The notes: a model not told the origin generated them from the sequence alone. Counted from the first letter of the stretch, positions 17,966-26,833 are shown. The stretch: DNA of 44,122 nt from Gammaproteobacteria bacterium (GCA_024279945.1 JAJRRA010000031.1:1-44122), one strand, 5' to 3'. Program-made: numbers and translations.

Positions 17966-20131
17966 CTACCAGGTTCCCATTGCCTCGGGTGGTGTTTCAA
18001 TTTTCTGTATCCGGCAGAGCAGACAGCGGGCGATAGACCCGCCGCATACCGGGTCGACCTCGTCTGTCAACGGCGTGAGTACGTTAGCGCTGACTTCAAG
18101 CACAGCCTCGATCAAATCCTCCTTGCCGGGCATGTACCAGAGTCCTTCAGCATTGACTACGCGTGGGTCCATGCCTTCCAGCAGGCTGACCTGCCGCTTG
18201 ATGGAACGTTTACTGGTCGGTGCTTCAATGCTGACCCAGTCGCCCTCGACCAGGCCGTATTCGGTGGCAGTGGCAGGAGCCATTTCAAGGCCTGGAAACG
18301 GGCGCCGCTTGCGCAGCCTGGGAATTTCGATCCCCAGGGTGCTGTAGTATTCCCGGGTACGCGTGCCGCTGATCAGTATCGAGGGGTAATCTGCGGCGAT
18401 CTCCGGCCTGCGCAGGGGGCTATAGGGCGATTCCACATAGTCCGGCAGTGGGTCGATGCCGAATTTCTTCAGCGTCCCGGAGGTGAACTCGATCTTGTGC
18501 GAGGGTGTGCCGAATCCTCGCTTGCCGTCTTTACGGAGCTTGCCCTGATGGTGTTTTAACGGCTCGTTGGGGGTTGAATAGGTGCCCAGAGCGGTGAACT
18601 GGTCAAAATTCATGCCCAGTGGGGCCAGGCGGTAATCGAGCAGGTCACGGTTGTTGGTGATCGGCAGGTCATCGCCATAACCCATTCGCTGAAGAACCTC
18701 CAGTACCGGCTCGGCTTCGTCCCGGGCCTCACCTCTTGGCTCGACCAGCTTGGGCCGCGCGGTAACAATATTGATACCCGCGTATTCGGTGATGGCATCA
18801 GACTCCAGGTGAGTAGTGAGCGGCAGAATGTAATCCGCCAGCGCGGCGGTCGGTGATTCGAACAGATCGGACACGATCAACAGGTCCAGCTTCTTCATCG
18901 CCTTGATCGTCTGGCAGGTGTCTTCAAGCCCCACCACCGGATTGCAGTCTGTCCACAAGGCGCGAACCGGGTAAGGTTTGCCGGTCAGGATGGCATCGAT
19001 GACCTGGCGCGGATGCGGGTAAGGTGTGGTAATGGCATTGGGACCGGCCAGCAGGGGCAGTCGGTCGGCGCTGAGTTGATCACTGAAATCACGGTTGTCG
19101 TCTATCCCCAGGCTGGAGGCATAATAGCCGGGCATACGAACTCCGGTAGGCGGCAGGAAACCGTTGTTGCCGGGCAAGTCAATTTTACCGGTGAGCGCGG
19201 GAAGGAATCCCATCAGGCGCAGGCTTGCAATTGAGTTGCCACCCATGGTTGCACCGATAAAAGTGTACATGGCCGAAGCACCGGCGGTTGCGAACATTCG
19301 TGCCGCTTTGACTATGTCCGCAGCCGGAACCCAGCACAGTTCAGCCGCGCGCTCCGGCGTGTATTCGGCAGCACGCAATTTGAGTGCGTCGAATCCGATG
19401 GTCCATTCTTCAATGAATGCTTCATCGTACAGGCGCTCGCTGATAATGACATTGATCATGCCCAGCGCCAGCGCTGCATCCGCTCCCGGCCGTACCCGCA
19501 GCCACAGATCCGACTCTTTGGCCGATTGGGTCGGGCGCGGGTCGACAACAATGGTTTTGGCGCCTTTGCGTTGCGCATCGAGCACGCGCTGGTGTTTGGA
19601 CCCGTTGGTCTCGCTGAGATTGACGCCCCATAACATGATGACATCGGAATCAAGGACCGATGTATAGGCGGGGTAGGTCAGCAGATTGCCGAAGGTGAGT
19701 GTGTCGGCCATCAACTGGGGCGTAAAACACTGGTGTGAATCGTGTTTGAAAAAAGTCGGGCTGCCGATGACGGCACAAAAAATGTCATAGGCGAAATAGT
19801 CCTTGGGTGGCAGGGCTTGCACGGACACGGCACGAGCACCGTCTTCCTCAATGATCTTGTTCAGACGAGTTGCAATATCGTCCAGTGCTTCGTCCCACGA
19901 TACCCGCTGCCACTGGCCGGAACCGCGTTCTCCTACCCGGCGCTGTGGATAAATAACCCGCTTGGGTGAGTTGGTGATATCCAGTGTCGCCTTGCCCTTG
20001 ATGCACAGATAACCCTTGCTGAGCGGATGATTCTTGTCGCCGACCAAGCGGGTGACCTTGCCATCTTCAATATTGACCGTCATACCGCAGCGCACCAGGC
20101 ACAGGCGGCAAGTGGTTATTGCTGTTTCCAT
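17966..20131 (-). CDS. Molybdopterin-dependent oxidoreductase (DMSO reductase superfamily)
   Basis: 721 residues from the ATG at 20131 (AGAGGA upstream). N-terminal [4Fe-4S] cysteines are C8, C11, C15 and C43 (TCRLCLVRC ... GYLCIKG). C135 in HDSHQCFTP is a candidate metal ligand. The C-terminal dinucleotide-binding domain includes ISGTRTREYYSTLGIEIP. There is no Tat signal, so it is cytoplasmic. Length and cysteine spacing are similar to the soluble formate-dehydrogenase/acetylene-hydratase branch, but the Asp that follows the second cluster cysteine in acetylene hydratase is Leu12 here. Neighbours are CoA-transferase, hydratase and acyl-CoA dehydrogenase genes on the same strand, which suggests a redox or hydration step in that pathway. 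The substrate cannot be assigned. Confidence 0.85.
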   Translation of the reverse strand: METAITTCRLCLVRCGMTVNIEDGKVTRLVGDKNHPLSKGYLCIKGKATLDITNSPKRVIYPQRRVGERGSGQWQRVSWDEALDDIATRLNKIIEEDGARAVSVQALPPKDYFAYDIFCAVIGSPTFFKHDSHQCFTPQLMADTLTFGNLLTYPAYTSVLDSDVIMLWGVNLSETNGSKHQRVLDAQRKGAKTIVVDPRPTQSAKESDLWLRVRPGADAALALGMINVIISERLYDEAFIEEWTIGFDALKLRAAEYTPERAAELCWVPAADIVKAARMFATAGASAMYTFIGATMGGNSIASLRLMGFLPALTGKIDLPGNNGFLPPTGVRMPGYYASSLGIDDNRDFSDQLSADRLPLLAGPNAITTPYPHPRQVIDAILTGKPYPVRALWTDCNPVVGLEDTCQTIKAMKKLDLLIVSDLFESPTAALADYILPLTTHLESDAITEYAGINIVTARPKLVEPRGEARDEAEPVLEVLQRMGYGDDLPITNNRDLLDYRLAPLGMNFDQFTALGTYSTPNEPLKHHQGKLRKDGKRGFGTPSHKIEFTSGTLKKFGIDPLPDYVESPYSPLRRPEIAADYPSILISGTRTREYYSTLGIEIPRLRKRRPFPGLEMAPATATEYGLVEGDWVSIEAPTSKRSIKRQVSLLEGMDPRVVNAEGLWYMPGKEDLIEAVLEVSANVLTPLTDEVDPVCGGSIARCLLCRIQKIETPPEAMGTW

Positions 20132-20373
20132 GAACTGTGTTCCTCTTGCTTTTTGCTCCCTGTAACGCAATTTCGTCCATGCAGGAGCGGGCTAATGAAT
20201 AATAACCCAGGCAAGGAAAATATGAACGTTTCGATGACTCAAAGAGTAAGCCGGTAAGGCCGCACCAGAGTTTATTGTGATTGGCAAGCCCTCTGGCAAG
20301 ACAGACTATGGCTCTGGCCAGGAATGGGCAGGTTTTTGAGTAAGCAGATAAAAAAATACAGACCTTGCGTATG

Positions 20374-21252
20374 CTAATTCGAAGTCAAAACTGCCGTAGC
20401 ATCCACGGCTAGCTGACCATCTGCATCAAGGGCCTGAAGATTGACTTCACCTCCCCTGCGATGGCCATGAATGGTGAATGCTGCGGTATCGATAAGTGGC
20501 CGTAGTGCGCGGAAACCGTACCGGCTTATGGCTGTTTCGGGACAATGCTCGCGCAGTAGTTCTGCCAGCAGGATTGCCGTCCACGGAGCCTGGACCAGTA
20601 AACCCGGATAGGCTTCCTCCCGGACTGCATAATCGCGGTCAAAATGAATGCGGTGGGTATTGCCGCTTAGTGCTGAGTAGCGAAATAGCATGACCGGGTC
20701 AGGTTCGATACGCCTGAACCAGCCGCTTGGCTTAATCTGCTGGTTACCTTTTCTGGCCGGCCTGCCCGCCGGGTTTTTGTCGACATAGACCAGCGTTTGG
20801 TCTTCGTTTATGCGTTGCCGATTATCAACTGAGTAACGGTGGTTTACGGTCACAAATACCAGTGGGCCGGTGGCGCCTTGCTTGAGCTGTACACTGGTAA
20901 TGCGGGATTGTTTCTGCACGGTTTCACCAAGAAGCAGTGGTGCGTTGAACCGGACCTCGCTGGCTGCCCACATGCGTCGTGGTAGCGTCACAGGCGGCAG
21001 AAAGTTGCCGCGCTTCGGGTGGCCATCGACACCGATTTCTGAGGCCCGTGGACAGGGTATGAAATAAACCCAGTGCCATAAGGGTGGTAATATATCACCC
21101 ATTTGAAGGGTCCTGGATTGATCCAGCATTGCTGCCAGGCTCTGTGCGGGGCGCAGATCCAGAGTTTCAGTCAGGGTGACTGGATCGTGTTGGGTCCACT
21201 GCCGGAGATAGGCAAGATCGATATCCCCAGTACTTTTACTGGTCTCATTCAT
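20374..21252 (-). CDS. HTD2 / mesaconyl- or itaconyl-CoA hydratase-like (hotdog fold)
   Basis: 292 residues from the ATG at 21252. Earlier starts at 21285 and 21276 run deep into the CoA-transferase gene; this one overlaps its end by only 8 bases. The sequence is of the FAS1-like dehydratase/HTD2 group: MGDILPPLWHWVYFIP, LPRRMWAASEVRF, and the hotdog signature FRYSALSGNTHRIHFDRDYA with the catalytic Asp/His region. Members include mesaconyl-C4-CoA hydratase and itaconyl-CoA hydratase. The adjacent class III CoA-transferase and acyl-CoA dehydrogenase resemble bacterial itaconate-type modules, although no citramalyl-CoA lyase gene is present. Other beta-hydroxyacyl-CoA dehydratase roles are possible. 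Confidence 0.8.
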   Translation of the reverse strand: MNETSKSTGDIDLAYLRQWTQHDPVTLTETLDLRPAQSLAAMLDQSRTLQMGDILPPLWHWVYFIPCPRASEIGVDGHPKRGNFLPPVTLPRRMWAASEVRFNAPLLLGETVQKQSRITSVQLKQGATGPLVFVTVNHRYSVDNRQRINEDQTLVYVDKNPAGRPARKGNQQIKPSGWFRRIEPDPVMLFRYSALSGNTHRIHFDRDYAVREEAYPGLLVQAPWTAILLAELLREHCPETAISRYGFRALRPLIDTAAFTIHGHRRGGEVNLQALDADGQLAVDATAVLTSN

Positions 21253-22396
21253 GAAAATCACCGATGTGGCCGTCATTTTGGCCAAATTCTGTTCGGATTG
21301 CTACGCTGTGTTCGCCCAGGGCGGGCACCCGGCTGGGACTGGCACCGCCGCTTTGACCGGGTGGTGCGATCAATTTAATCGTCCCCGCCGCCGTATCCAC
21401 GGTTAACCGTTTTAACTGTGGGTGTTGCGAAAATTCTTCGATGGAATTCAGCGAGGCGAATGCGATTGACGCCTGCTCAAGTCGAGTAACCAATTCCTGC
21501 TTGCTCAATTTTTTCAGGGTGTGACCAAGCAACACATCCAGTTGCTCGCGGTTTTTGACCCGATCGGGATTATGTGCAAAGCGCTTGTCTGATGACAGTT
21601 CCGGCAATCTGCACACGATATTGCAAAAACGTACAAATTCACGGTCATTCTGGATGCCGATTACGATGGTTTCGCCGTCGCCGGTTCGATACGTCCCGTA
21701 GGGAGCTATCGAAGGATGGTTGATACCCACACGCTGTGGTGCTTTGCCACCATATACCTGGTGTAAGTAGGGTACGTTCATCCAGTCGGCCAGCGAATCG
21801 AACAATGAGACCTGGACGCGCGAACCCCTGCCGGTCTTGTCACGTTCGATAAGAGCTTCCAGAATACGCGAGTAGGCGCTGATTCCACAGGCGATGTCGC
21901 AGATTGATACACCAACCCGCCCAGGTTCGGCTGGGCTGCCGGTGACAGCGGTCAAGCCTGTTTCACACTGCACCAGCAGGTCATAGGCTTTCCTATCCCG
22001 GTAGGGCCCGGATTCACCGTAGCCGCTGATGTCGCAACAGACAAGCCGTGGGAAATGAGTGAGCAATACTTCTGAGGCCAGACCCAATCGTGTAGCGGCA
22101 CCAGGCGCCAGGTTCTGGATGAAAACATCTGCCTGGCTAAGGATTTTGAGCAGTAGATCATGGTCACGATCTTCTTTGAGATCAAGTACCAGAGATTCCT
22201 TGCCGTGATTGAGCCAGACGAAATAGGCACTCTCACCGTTTACTACCGAATCATAAGCGCGCGCGAAATCCCCTTCAGCGCGCTCGACCTTGATCACGCG
22301 GGCTCCGGCAGCGGCCAGCCGGGACGAACACAGCGGCGCTGCTACCGCTTGTTCAATCGATACGACCAGGACACCATTGAGTGCGGTGTTGCTCAT
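21245..22396 (-). CDS. Class III (CaiB/BaiF family) CoA-transferase
   Basis: A 383-residue CaiB/BaiF protein. Hallmarks are the N-terminal GVLVVSIEQAVAAPLCSSRLAAAGA, VIKVERAEGDFAR, the RKAYDLLVQCETGL segment in which D139 is the likely catalytic aspartate, and a C-terminal alpha/beta domain. It transfers CoA between a carboxylate and an acyl-CoA. It starts 2 bases after the acyl-CoA dehydrogenase stop and overlaps the hydratase, so the three are tightly coupled. In context it may activate a C5-dicarboxylic or pathway-specific acid, or move CoA within one intermediate, as Mct does. The acid is unknown. Confidence 0.9.
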   Translation of the reverse strand: MSNTALNGVLVVSIEQAVAAPLCSSRLAAAGARVIKVERAEGDFARAYDSVVNGESAYFVWLNHGKESLVLDLKEDRDHDLLLKILSQADVFIQNLAPGAATRLGLASEVLLTHFPRLVCCDISGYGESGPYRDRKAYDLLVQCETGLTAVTGSPAEPGRVGVSICDIACGISAYSRILEALIERDKTGRGSRVQVSLFDSLADWMNVPYLHQVYGGKAPQRVGINHPSIAPYGTYRTGDGETIVIGIQNDREFVRFCNIVCRLPELSSDKRFAHNPDRVKNREQLDVLLGHTLKKLSKQELVTRLEQASIAFASLNSIEEFSQHPQLKRLTVDTAAGTIKLIAPPGQSGGASPSRVPALGEHSVAIRTEFGQNDGHIGDFHE

Positions 22397-22398
22397 AG

Positions 22399-23544
22399 TC
22401 AGAAAGATTTAGGCATGTTCAATACGTGGGTGGCGATGTGGGACAGAATCAGGTTGGTGGATATCGGTGCCACCTGGTACAGTCGTGTCTCACGGAATTT
22501 GCGCTCTATGTCGTATTCTTTGGCGAAGCCATAACCACCAAAGGTTTGCACGCAGGTATCACCGGCAAACCAGGCTGCTTCCGCTGCCAGCATCTTGGCC
22601 ATGTTTGCCTCCGCACCGCAGGGCTTGCCCACTTCAAACAGCTGTGCGGCGTGGTTGACCATAAGTGCTGCGGCTTCGGTCTGGGCATACGCCTTGGCAA
22701 TCGGAAACTGCACTCCCTGGTTCTGCCCGATCGGGCGAGCAAAAACTACTCGCTCGGTTGCATAGCTCGAGGCTTTTTCAATGAAAAACCTCGCGTCTCC
22801 GATACACTCCGATGCGATCAGTATCCTTTCGGCGTTCATGCCATCGAGGATGTAGCGAAATCCTTTGTCCGCTTCACCGATCAGGTTTTCCACAGGCACC
22901 CTGAGATTGTCGATAAACAGTTCTGTACTCGAGTGGTTCATCATGGTATCGATAGGTTTGATGGTGAGGCCGTTCCCAACGGCTTCGCGCAAATCCACAA
23001 TAAGCACTGACATTCCCTCGGTGGTTTTCTTCACCTGATCCCGCGGGGTAGTCCGCACCAGCAGAATCATCAGGTCCGAGTGCTCGGCCCGGGAAATAAA
23101 TACTTTTTGCCCATTAACCACGTAATCATTACCATCGCGTACTGCTCTGGTCCGTATACGCGTGGTATCGGTGCCGCTGGCTGGCTCGGTGACAGCAAAG
23201 GCTTGCAGCCTCAACTCCCCACTTGCGACACGGGGCAGATAATGTTCTTTCTGCTTCTTGCTGCCGTGCCTCAGCAGCGTGCCCATGGTGTAAACCTGTG
23301 CGTGACAGGCTCCGCCATTGCAGCCGCTGCGTTGAATCTCTTCCAGAACAGCACAGGCTGCAGGCAGACCGAGGCCGCTACCACCATATTCCTCAGGAAT
23401 CATCACTGAGAGATAGCCGGCCTCGGCAACTGTACGCACAAACTCAGTTGGATAAGCATGCTCTCGATCCAGTTGTTGCCAGTATTTCCCCGGAAACTGC
23501 TTGCACAGCTTTGCGATTGCTTCACGAATTTCCGGGTAATCCAT
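22399..23544 (-). CDS. Acyl-CoA dehydrogenase with relocated catalytic base
   Basis: A 381-residue FAD enzyme with the ACAD motifs YLSVMIPEEYGGSGLGL, AFAVTEPASGTDTTRIRTRA, FGGYGFAKEYDIERKFRE and REAVGNGLTIKPIDTMMNHSS. At the usual catalytic position (Y-E-G-T in medium-chain enzymes) the sequence is YQVAPIST, with no Glu. E239 in MNAERILIAS lies where isovaleryl- and long-chain acyl-CoA dehydrogenases carry their base, so activity is likely retained. It oxidises an acyl-CoA to the 2-enoyl-CoA and passes electrons to ETF. It is followed directly by the CoA-transferase and preceded by a 3-codon leader ORF. Confidence 0.9.
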   Translation of the reverse strand: MDYPEIREAIAKLCKQFPGKYWQQLDREHAYPTEFVRTVAEAGYLSVMIPEEYGGSGLGLPAACAVLEEIQRSGCNGGACHAQVYTMGTLLRHGSKKQKEHYLPRVASGELRLQAFAVTEPASGTDTTRIRTRAVRDGNDYVVNGQKVFISRAEHSDLMILLVRTTPRDQVKKTTEGMSVLIVDLREAVGNGLTIKPIDTMMNHSSTELFIDNLRVPVENLIGEADKGFRYILDGMNAERILIASECIGDARFFIEKASSYATERVVFARPIGQNQGVQFPIAKAYAQTEAAALMVNHAAQLFEVGKPCGAEANMAKMLAAEAAWFAGDTCVQTFGGYGFAKEYDIERKFRETRLYQVAPISTNLILSHIATHVLNMPKSF

Positions 23545-23568
23545 TTAGATATACATGAGAATTCTCCT
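23545..23568 (-). promoter_or_regulatory. Three-codon leader ORF abutting the acyl-CoA dehydrogenase start
   Basis: On the minus strand AGGAG (23564-23568) sits 7 bases before ATG TAT ATC TAA (23556-23545). The dehydrogenase ATG follows directly (23544-23542). The only good ribosome-binding site therefore serves a Met-Tyr-Ile mini-ORF, and the dehydrogenase would be translated by re-initiation. Alternatively, the same site serves both starts at a long spacing of 19 bases. Confidence 0.45.
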
Positions 23569-23770
23569 ACTTGATATCAACTGAATACAGTACCATCCTG
23601 GCGGCGTTCAGACAGATACTTCTGATGCGCATGAACGCATGTTGGCTTTGATCCACGGTTACAGTGGGTAAGAAATAGTCGAAGCGGTGGCCGGATGCGG
23701 TCGTCGCCCCGAACAACGATGAGTCTTGCAGCTACGCGTGGCCATCATTTCGATGGAGCCTGTCCCGGCC

Positions 23771-25354
23771 TCAACAATTACGCAGTTTGAATCGTTGAAT
23801 TTTTCCGGTAGCTGTCTTTGGTAAATCGTCAACAAAATATATCCAACGGGGATATTTGTAGCGTGCCAGGCCCTGTTTGCAATGCAAAAGCAGTTTTTCG
23901 CGCAAAGCATTGCCTGAATCGGCAGGGTTGGTCAGCACGACATAAGCAGCCGGTTTTACCAAATCATTGTCATCAGTCTGTGCCACCACAGCCACTTCGA
24001 AAACTTTGGGGTGTTCAATCAATTTAGCCTCGATTTCGAACGGCGAACACCATATCCCTCCAACCTTAAGCATATCGTCATTGCGGCCACAATAATAAAA
24101 ATAGCCCGATTCGTCCTGATAAAAAGTATCACCTGTGTTAAGCCAGCCGTCGACTATTGTCTCTGCTGTTTTAGCGGGGTTGTTCCAATAATATTTAGCA
24201 ATTGAGTCGCCTTTTATGAGCAAATTCCCTTGCTCTCCAGGACCCACCGGAGTGCCTGTTTCATCAACTATTTTCGCTGTATATCCTGGTACCAGACGGC
24301 CGGTACACCCGGGTTTCGGATCATTTTCTCGGTTTGAAATAAATATGTGCAGCGCCTCTGTGGATCCGATTCCGTCAATCAATGGCACCCCTACAGTCTC
24401 AATCCAGGTATTTAGTATTTCGGGAGGCAAGGCTTCACCGGCCGATGTACATAAACGCAGTGATGAAAGATCCGGTGACCTTGATTCAAGTTCTCTGAGT
24501 TGCCCGGCGTAGAGGGTAGGAACACCGAAAAACAGTGTTGGCTTGAATGTTTTGATAATCTCAAAAGTGGAAAGAGGCGATGGAGCCGCTCCGTCAAGTA
24601 CAGTGCTTGCACCGACCCACAGCGGGAACATCATTGCATTACCGAGACCATAGGCGAAAAACAGCTTGGCCACTGAGTACATGATGTCATCCTCATGTAT
24701 GCCCAGGGTCTCCACACCGTAGTATTGGCTGACAACGGCCATATCTCTGTGTAAATGCACGGCGGCCTTTGGTCTGCCGGTCGAGCCGGAGGAGTACAGC
24801 CAGAAGCATTCATCAGTGCTGCAACTGGAAACAGCATTCAGATCACCCGATGCTGAAGAGAGCAGCGATTGAATTGAGATTCCGTTTCCTTCAACGGGAA
24901 TGCAGTGCCCTGGTTTTGATGATAGCCCGGATAATGCGGCATCTACTTCAACTTCGTATTCTGGTGAATACACGAGTACGCTGCACTTGCTGTCATCAAT
25001 AATGTATTCATAGTCACCGGCGCGCAGCAAGGTGTTCACGGGTACCGGAATCAAGCCTGCCTTGATTGCTCCCCAGAAGATGTAAAAAAATTCTGCACAG
25101 TCTTTCACGATCATCAAAATGCGATCATTGCGCTGTGCGCCCAAGTTGAGTAAGGCATTACCGCAACGGTTTACCCGGTCGGCAAGTTCACCATAGGTAA
25201 CCTGGTCACCCGTTGTCATGCGGATGACAACCTTATCCGCACGGTTCTCCGTCAGATGCCGGTCAATGAAGGGGACAGCGACATTGAATACAGGCGAATA
25301 TTCGAGTACCACATGGCCGTTGAGTTTTCTGTGCCTGATACTGTGGTCTTTCAT
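23771..25354 (-). CDS. Benzoate-CoA-ligase-like AMP-forming acyl-CoA synthetase
   Basis: 527 residues of the adenylate-forming family. Motifs are the P-loop-like YSSGSTGRPKAAVH, LFFAYGLGNAMMFPLWVG, IDGIGSTEALHIFIS, LNTGDTFYQDESGYFYYCGRNDDMLKVGGIW and the catalytic Lys in KTATGKIQRFK. The VHLHRDM and SVAKLFFAYGLGN parts are typical of the benzoate-CoA ligase (BadA/BclA) branch. It activates a carboxylic acid, probably aromatic or cyclic, to its CoA thioester with ATP. It lies 13 bases after the SCP2 gene in the operon from promoter A. No clear ribosome-binding site precedes the ATG, so coupling is likely. A 226-base gap with no gene separates it from the acyl-CoA dehydrogenase. Confidence 0.88.
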   Translation of the reverse strand: MKDHSIRHRKLNGHVVLEYSPVFNVAVPFIDRHLTENRADKVVIRMTTGDQVTYGELADRVNRCGNALLNLGAQRNDRILMIVKDCAEFFYIFWGAIKAGLIPVPVNTLLRAGDYEYIIDDSKCSVLVYSPEYEVEVDAALSGLSSKPGHCIPVEGNGISIQSLLSSASGDLNAVSSCSTDECFWLYSSGSTGRPKAAVHLHRDMAVVSQYYGVETLGIHEDDIMYSVAKLFFAYGLGNAMMFPLWVGASTVLDGAAPSPLSTFEIIKTFKPTLFFGVPTLYAGQLRELESRSPDLSSLRLCTSAGEALPPEILNTWIETVGVPLIDGIGSTEALHIFISNRENDPKPGCTGRLVPGYTAKIVDETGTPVGPGEQGNLLIKGDSIAKYYWNNPAKTAETIVDGWLNTGDTFYQDESGYFYYCGRNDDMLKVGGIWCSPFEIEAKLIEHPKVFEVAVVAQTDDNDLVKPAAYVVLTNPADSGNALREKLLLHCKQGLARYKYPRWIYFVDDLPKTATGKIQRFKLRNC

Positions 25355-25367
25355 ATCATAAATAGGA

Positions 25368-25760
25368 TTATTGCCAGACTTGGCTCATGCGGCCGCTGAC
25401 GCCACGCTTGATCAGGCGCATCATCCATGAGGTGCCGACATAGTCCGAGAAAGCTCCACCGATCCACCATTGATCATCCATCCATGCTTCACCCGGAGAG
25501 AGCAGTCCTCGAAATACCTGCCGGAAGACATCAGCATTCGCTTTCACTGCAAGATCCGGGTCATCCAGTGATCCTTTGGACAGGCTTATGTTTCCGTCCC
25601 GAACATCAACTACAAAAGGGGGCTCATCCTCAATCATAAATTGTATTGCCCGGTTGTGGCGAGCAATAAAATCCTTGTTTACCGGTTCTCCGGCAAGACC
25701 CTGTAAAAATATCTCGCGAGCCAGCTCATAGCTCTTGCCGTCTTGTTTATCATTAACCAT
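25368..25760 (-). CDS. SCP2 sterol-carrier-like small protein
   Basis: 130 residues from the ATG at 25760 (AGAGGAA upstream; the longer reading from 25784 overlaps the preceding gene). The sequence has the SCP2 pattern: a beta strand MIEDEPPFVVDVRDGNISLSKG, the DPDLAVKANADVFRQVFRG core, and the tail SPGEAWMDDQWWIGGAFSDY. SCP2 domains bind hydrophobic acyl or sterol ligands in a tunnel. In this operon it may present a poorly soluble CoA ester or free acid to neighbouring enzymes. There is no signal peptide. Confidence 0.82.
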   Translation of the reverse strand: MVNDKQDGKSYELAREIFLQGLAGEPVNKDFIARHNRAIQFMIEDEPPFVVDVRDGNISLSKGSLDDPDLAVKANADVFRQVFRGLLSPGEAWMDDQWWIGGAFSDYVGTSWMMRLIKRGVSGRMSQVWQ

Positions 25761-25777
25761 TACACTTCCTCTGATTG

Positions 25778-26833
25778 TTACCAAGAAACGCCATATTCTT
25801 TTGCCATATCCTGGACTTCGGGATCGTCCAGGACCAATAGCTTGCCTTTGTCTACCAAGACGGTGTTATCGAACTTCATTGTCGGTTCGATAATGAAATT
25901 GTCCAGGTGAACGTTGGCATAGACATTGCCGCCCAGGACCTTGCTATTACCAATAGCTGTATGTAATGCACCGGCGTGGCGATGTGCTTCGACGTGGGTC
26001 ACATCTTCATCAAGGATGATACGTGCCTTTGGATTCAATCCAATCATCCACTCTGCCAGATGATCTCCATTGGGGACGTTTTCGACAATATTCCGGAAAT
26101 GCTCCGCTTCTTTACCGCCATCTACCTCGACGACACGCCCGTTTTTGATGACGTACTTCAATGGAACGTCCAGTTTACCCACAAACATGTGTGCAGCATC
26201 AAAATACATAACACCGTTGGCATCACCTTCCGCACCGCCCGGCCACATGCCGTAAATGCCCATGGCGCCTCCGAAGGCAAGGAACTCGCCTTCCTGCATG
26301 GGGAAGTGGGGCATACCTCCAGTAAAGAATTTGGATACAATATTTCCGGTGACATCAGTACCATTTTCGGCAGTAATATGAACTTTTTTTGCCCGCCCCC
26401 AAATCTCATGCACTTTTTCGTAGATTTTGGAAATGAGGGGAGCAGGGAATCTGGCCGCTTCAGATTTCAGAGAATCCATACTCAGTGTGGGCAGGTTCAA
26501 ATAACGTGCGCCATATTCCAGTCTGGCAACGATAGACGCCCTGGTGTGACTGATTGAGTAATAGACCGGCGTGAAGATGACATCAGCATAGCGCATGGCC
26601 TGGGCAACGACTTCCGGAGGTTCCTGCATTGGCCAGTCTCGGGGCTTCATTACAATGGTAGTAACGTCAGCTCCTTGTGCCGTACACATTGCCGCCAGCG
26701 CCTGAATGATACGCTCCTCGCTTTTCGTGTCGGTTACAATCAGTACGTGTTCACCTTTTTTGACTCCGGCGCAGTTCACTACACAGTTGTGAACCCCCTC
26801 CATAATATCCGCAATTTCCAGTCCGTTTAGCAA
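25778..26833 (-). CDS. NicX / M29-aminopeptidase-fold protein (possible ring-cleaving dioxygenase), 351 aa
   Basis: A 351-residue protein of the M29 aminopeptidase-like superfamily that includes 2,5-dihydroxypyridine 5,6-dioxygenase NicX, which is almost the same length. Candidate metal ligands H258 (NGDHLAEW), H309 and D311 (YANVHLDNF) have the spacing of the NicX His-His-Asp site as I recall it (53 there, 51 here). H291 (GALHTAIG) and E261 are also conserved. The start is TTG at 26833 with AGGAG 8 bases upstream. It is the first gene behind promoter A and is followed by SCP2 and CoA-ligase genes, which fits oxidative ring opening better than peptide hydrolysis. A metallopeptidase remains possible. 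Confidence 0.75.
   Translation of the reverse strand: MLNGLEIADIMEGVHNCVVNCAGVKKGEHVLIVTDTKSEERIIQALAAMCTAQGADVTTIVMKPRDWPMQEPPEVVAQAMRYADVIFTPVYYSISHTRASIVARLEYGARYLNLPTLSMDSLKSEAARFPAPLISKIYEKVHEIWGRAKKVHITAENGTDVTGNIVSKFFTGGMPHFPMQEGEFLAFGGAMGIYGMWPGGAEGDANGVMYFDAAHMFVGKLDVPLKYVIKNGRVVEVDGGKEAEHFRNIVENVPNGDHLAEWMIGLNPKARIILDEDVTHVEAHRHAGALHTAIGNSKVLGGNVYANVHLDNFIIEPTMKFDNTVLVDKGKLLVLDDPEVQDMAKEYGVSW

Noticed and set aside
20132-20373. Possible promoter or terminator between the hydratase and the molybdopterin enzyme
   Set aside because: No convincing -35/-10 pair, dyad matching promoters A-C, or stem with T-tract was found in these 242 bases.
23545-23770. Possible small gene in the gap between the acyl-CoA dehydrogenase and the CoA ligase
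   Set aside because: No frame with a plausible start, length or composition was found. Apart from the 3-codon leader it appears non-coding.
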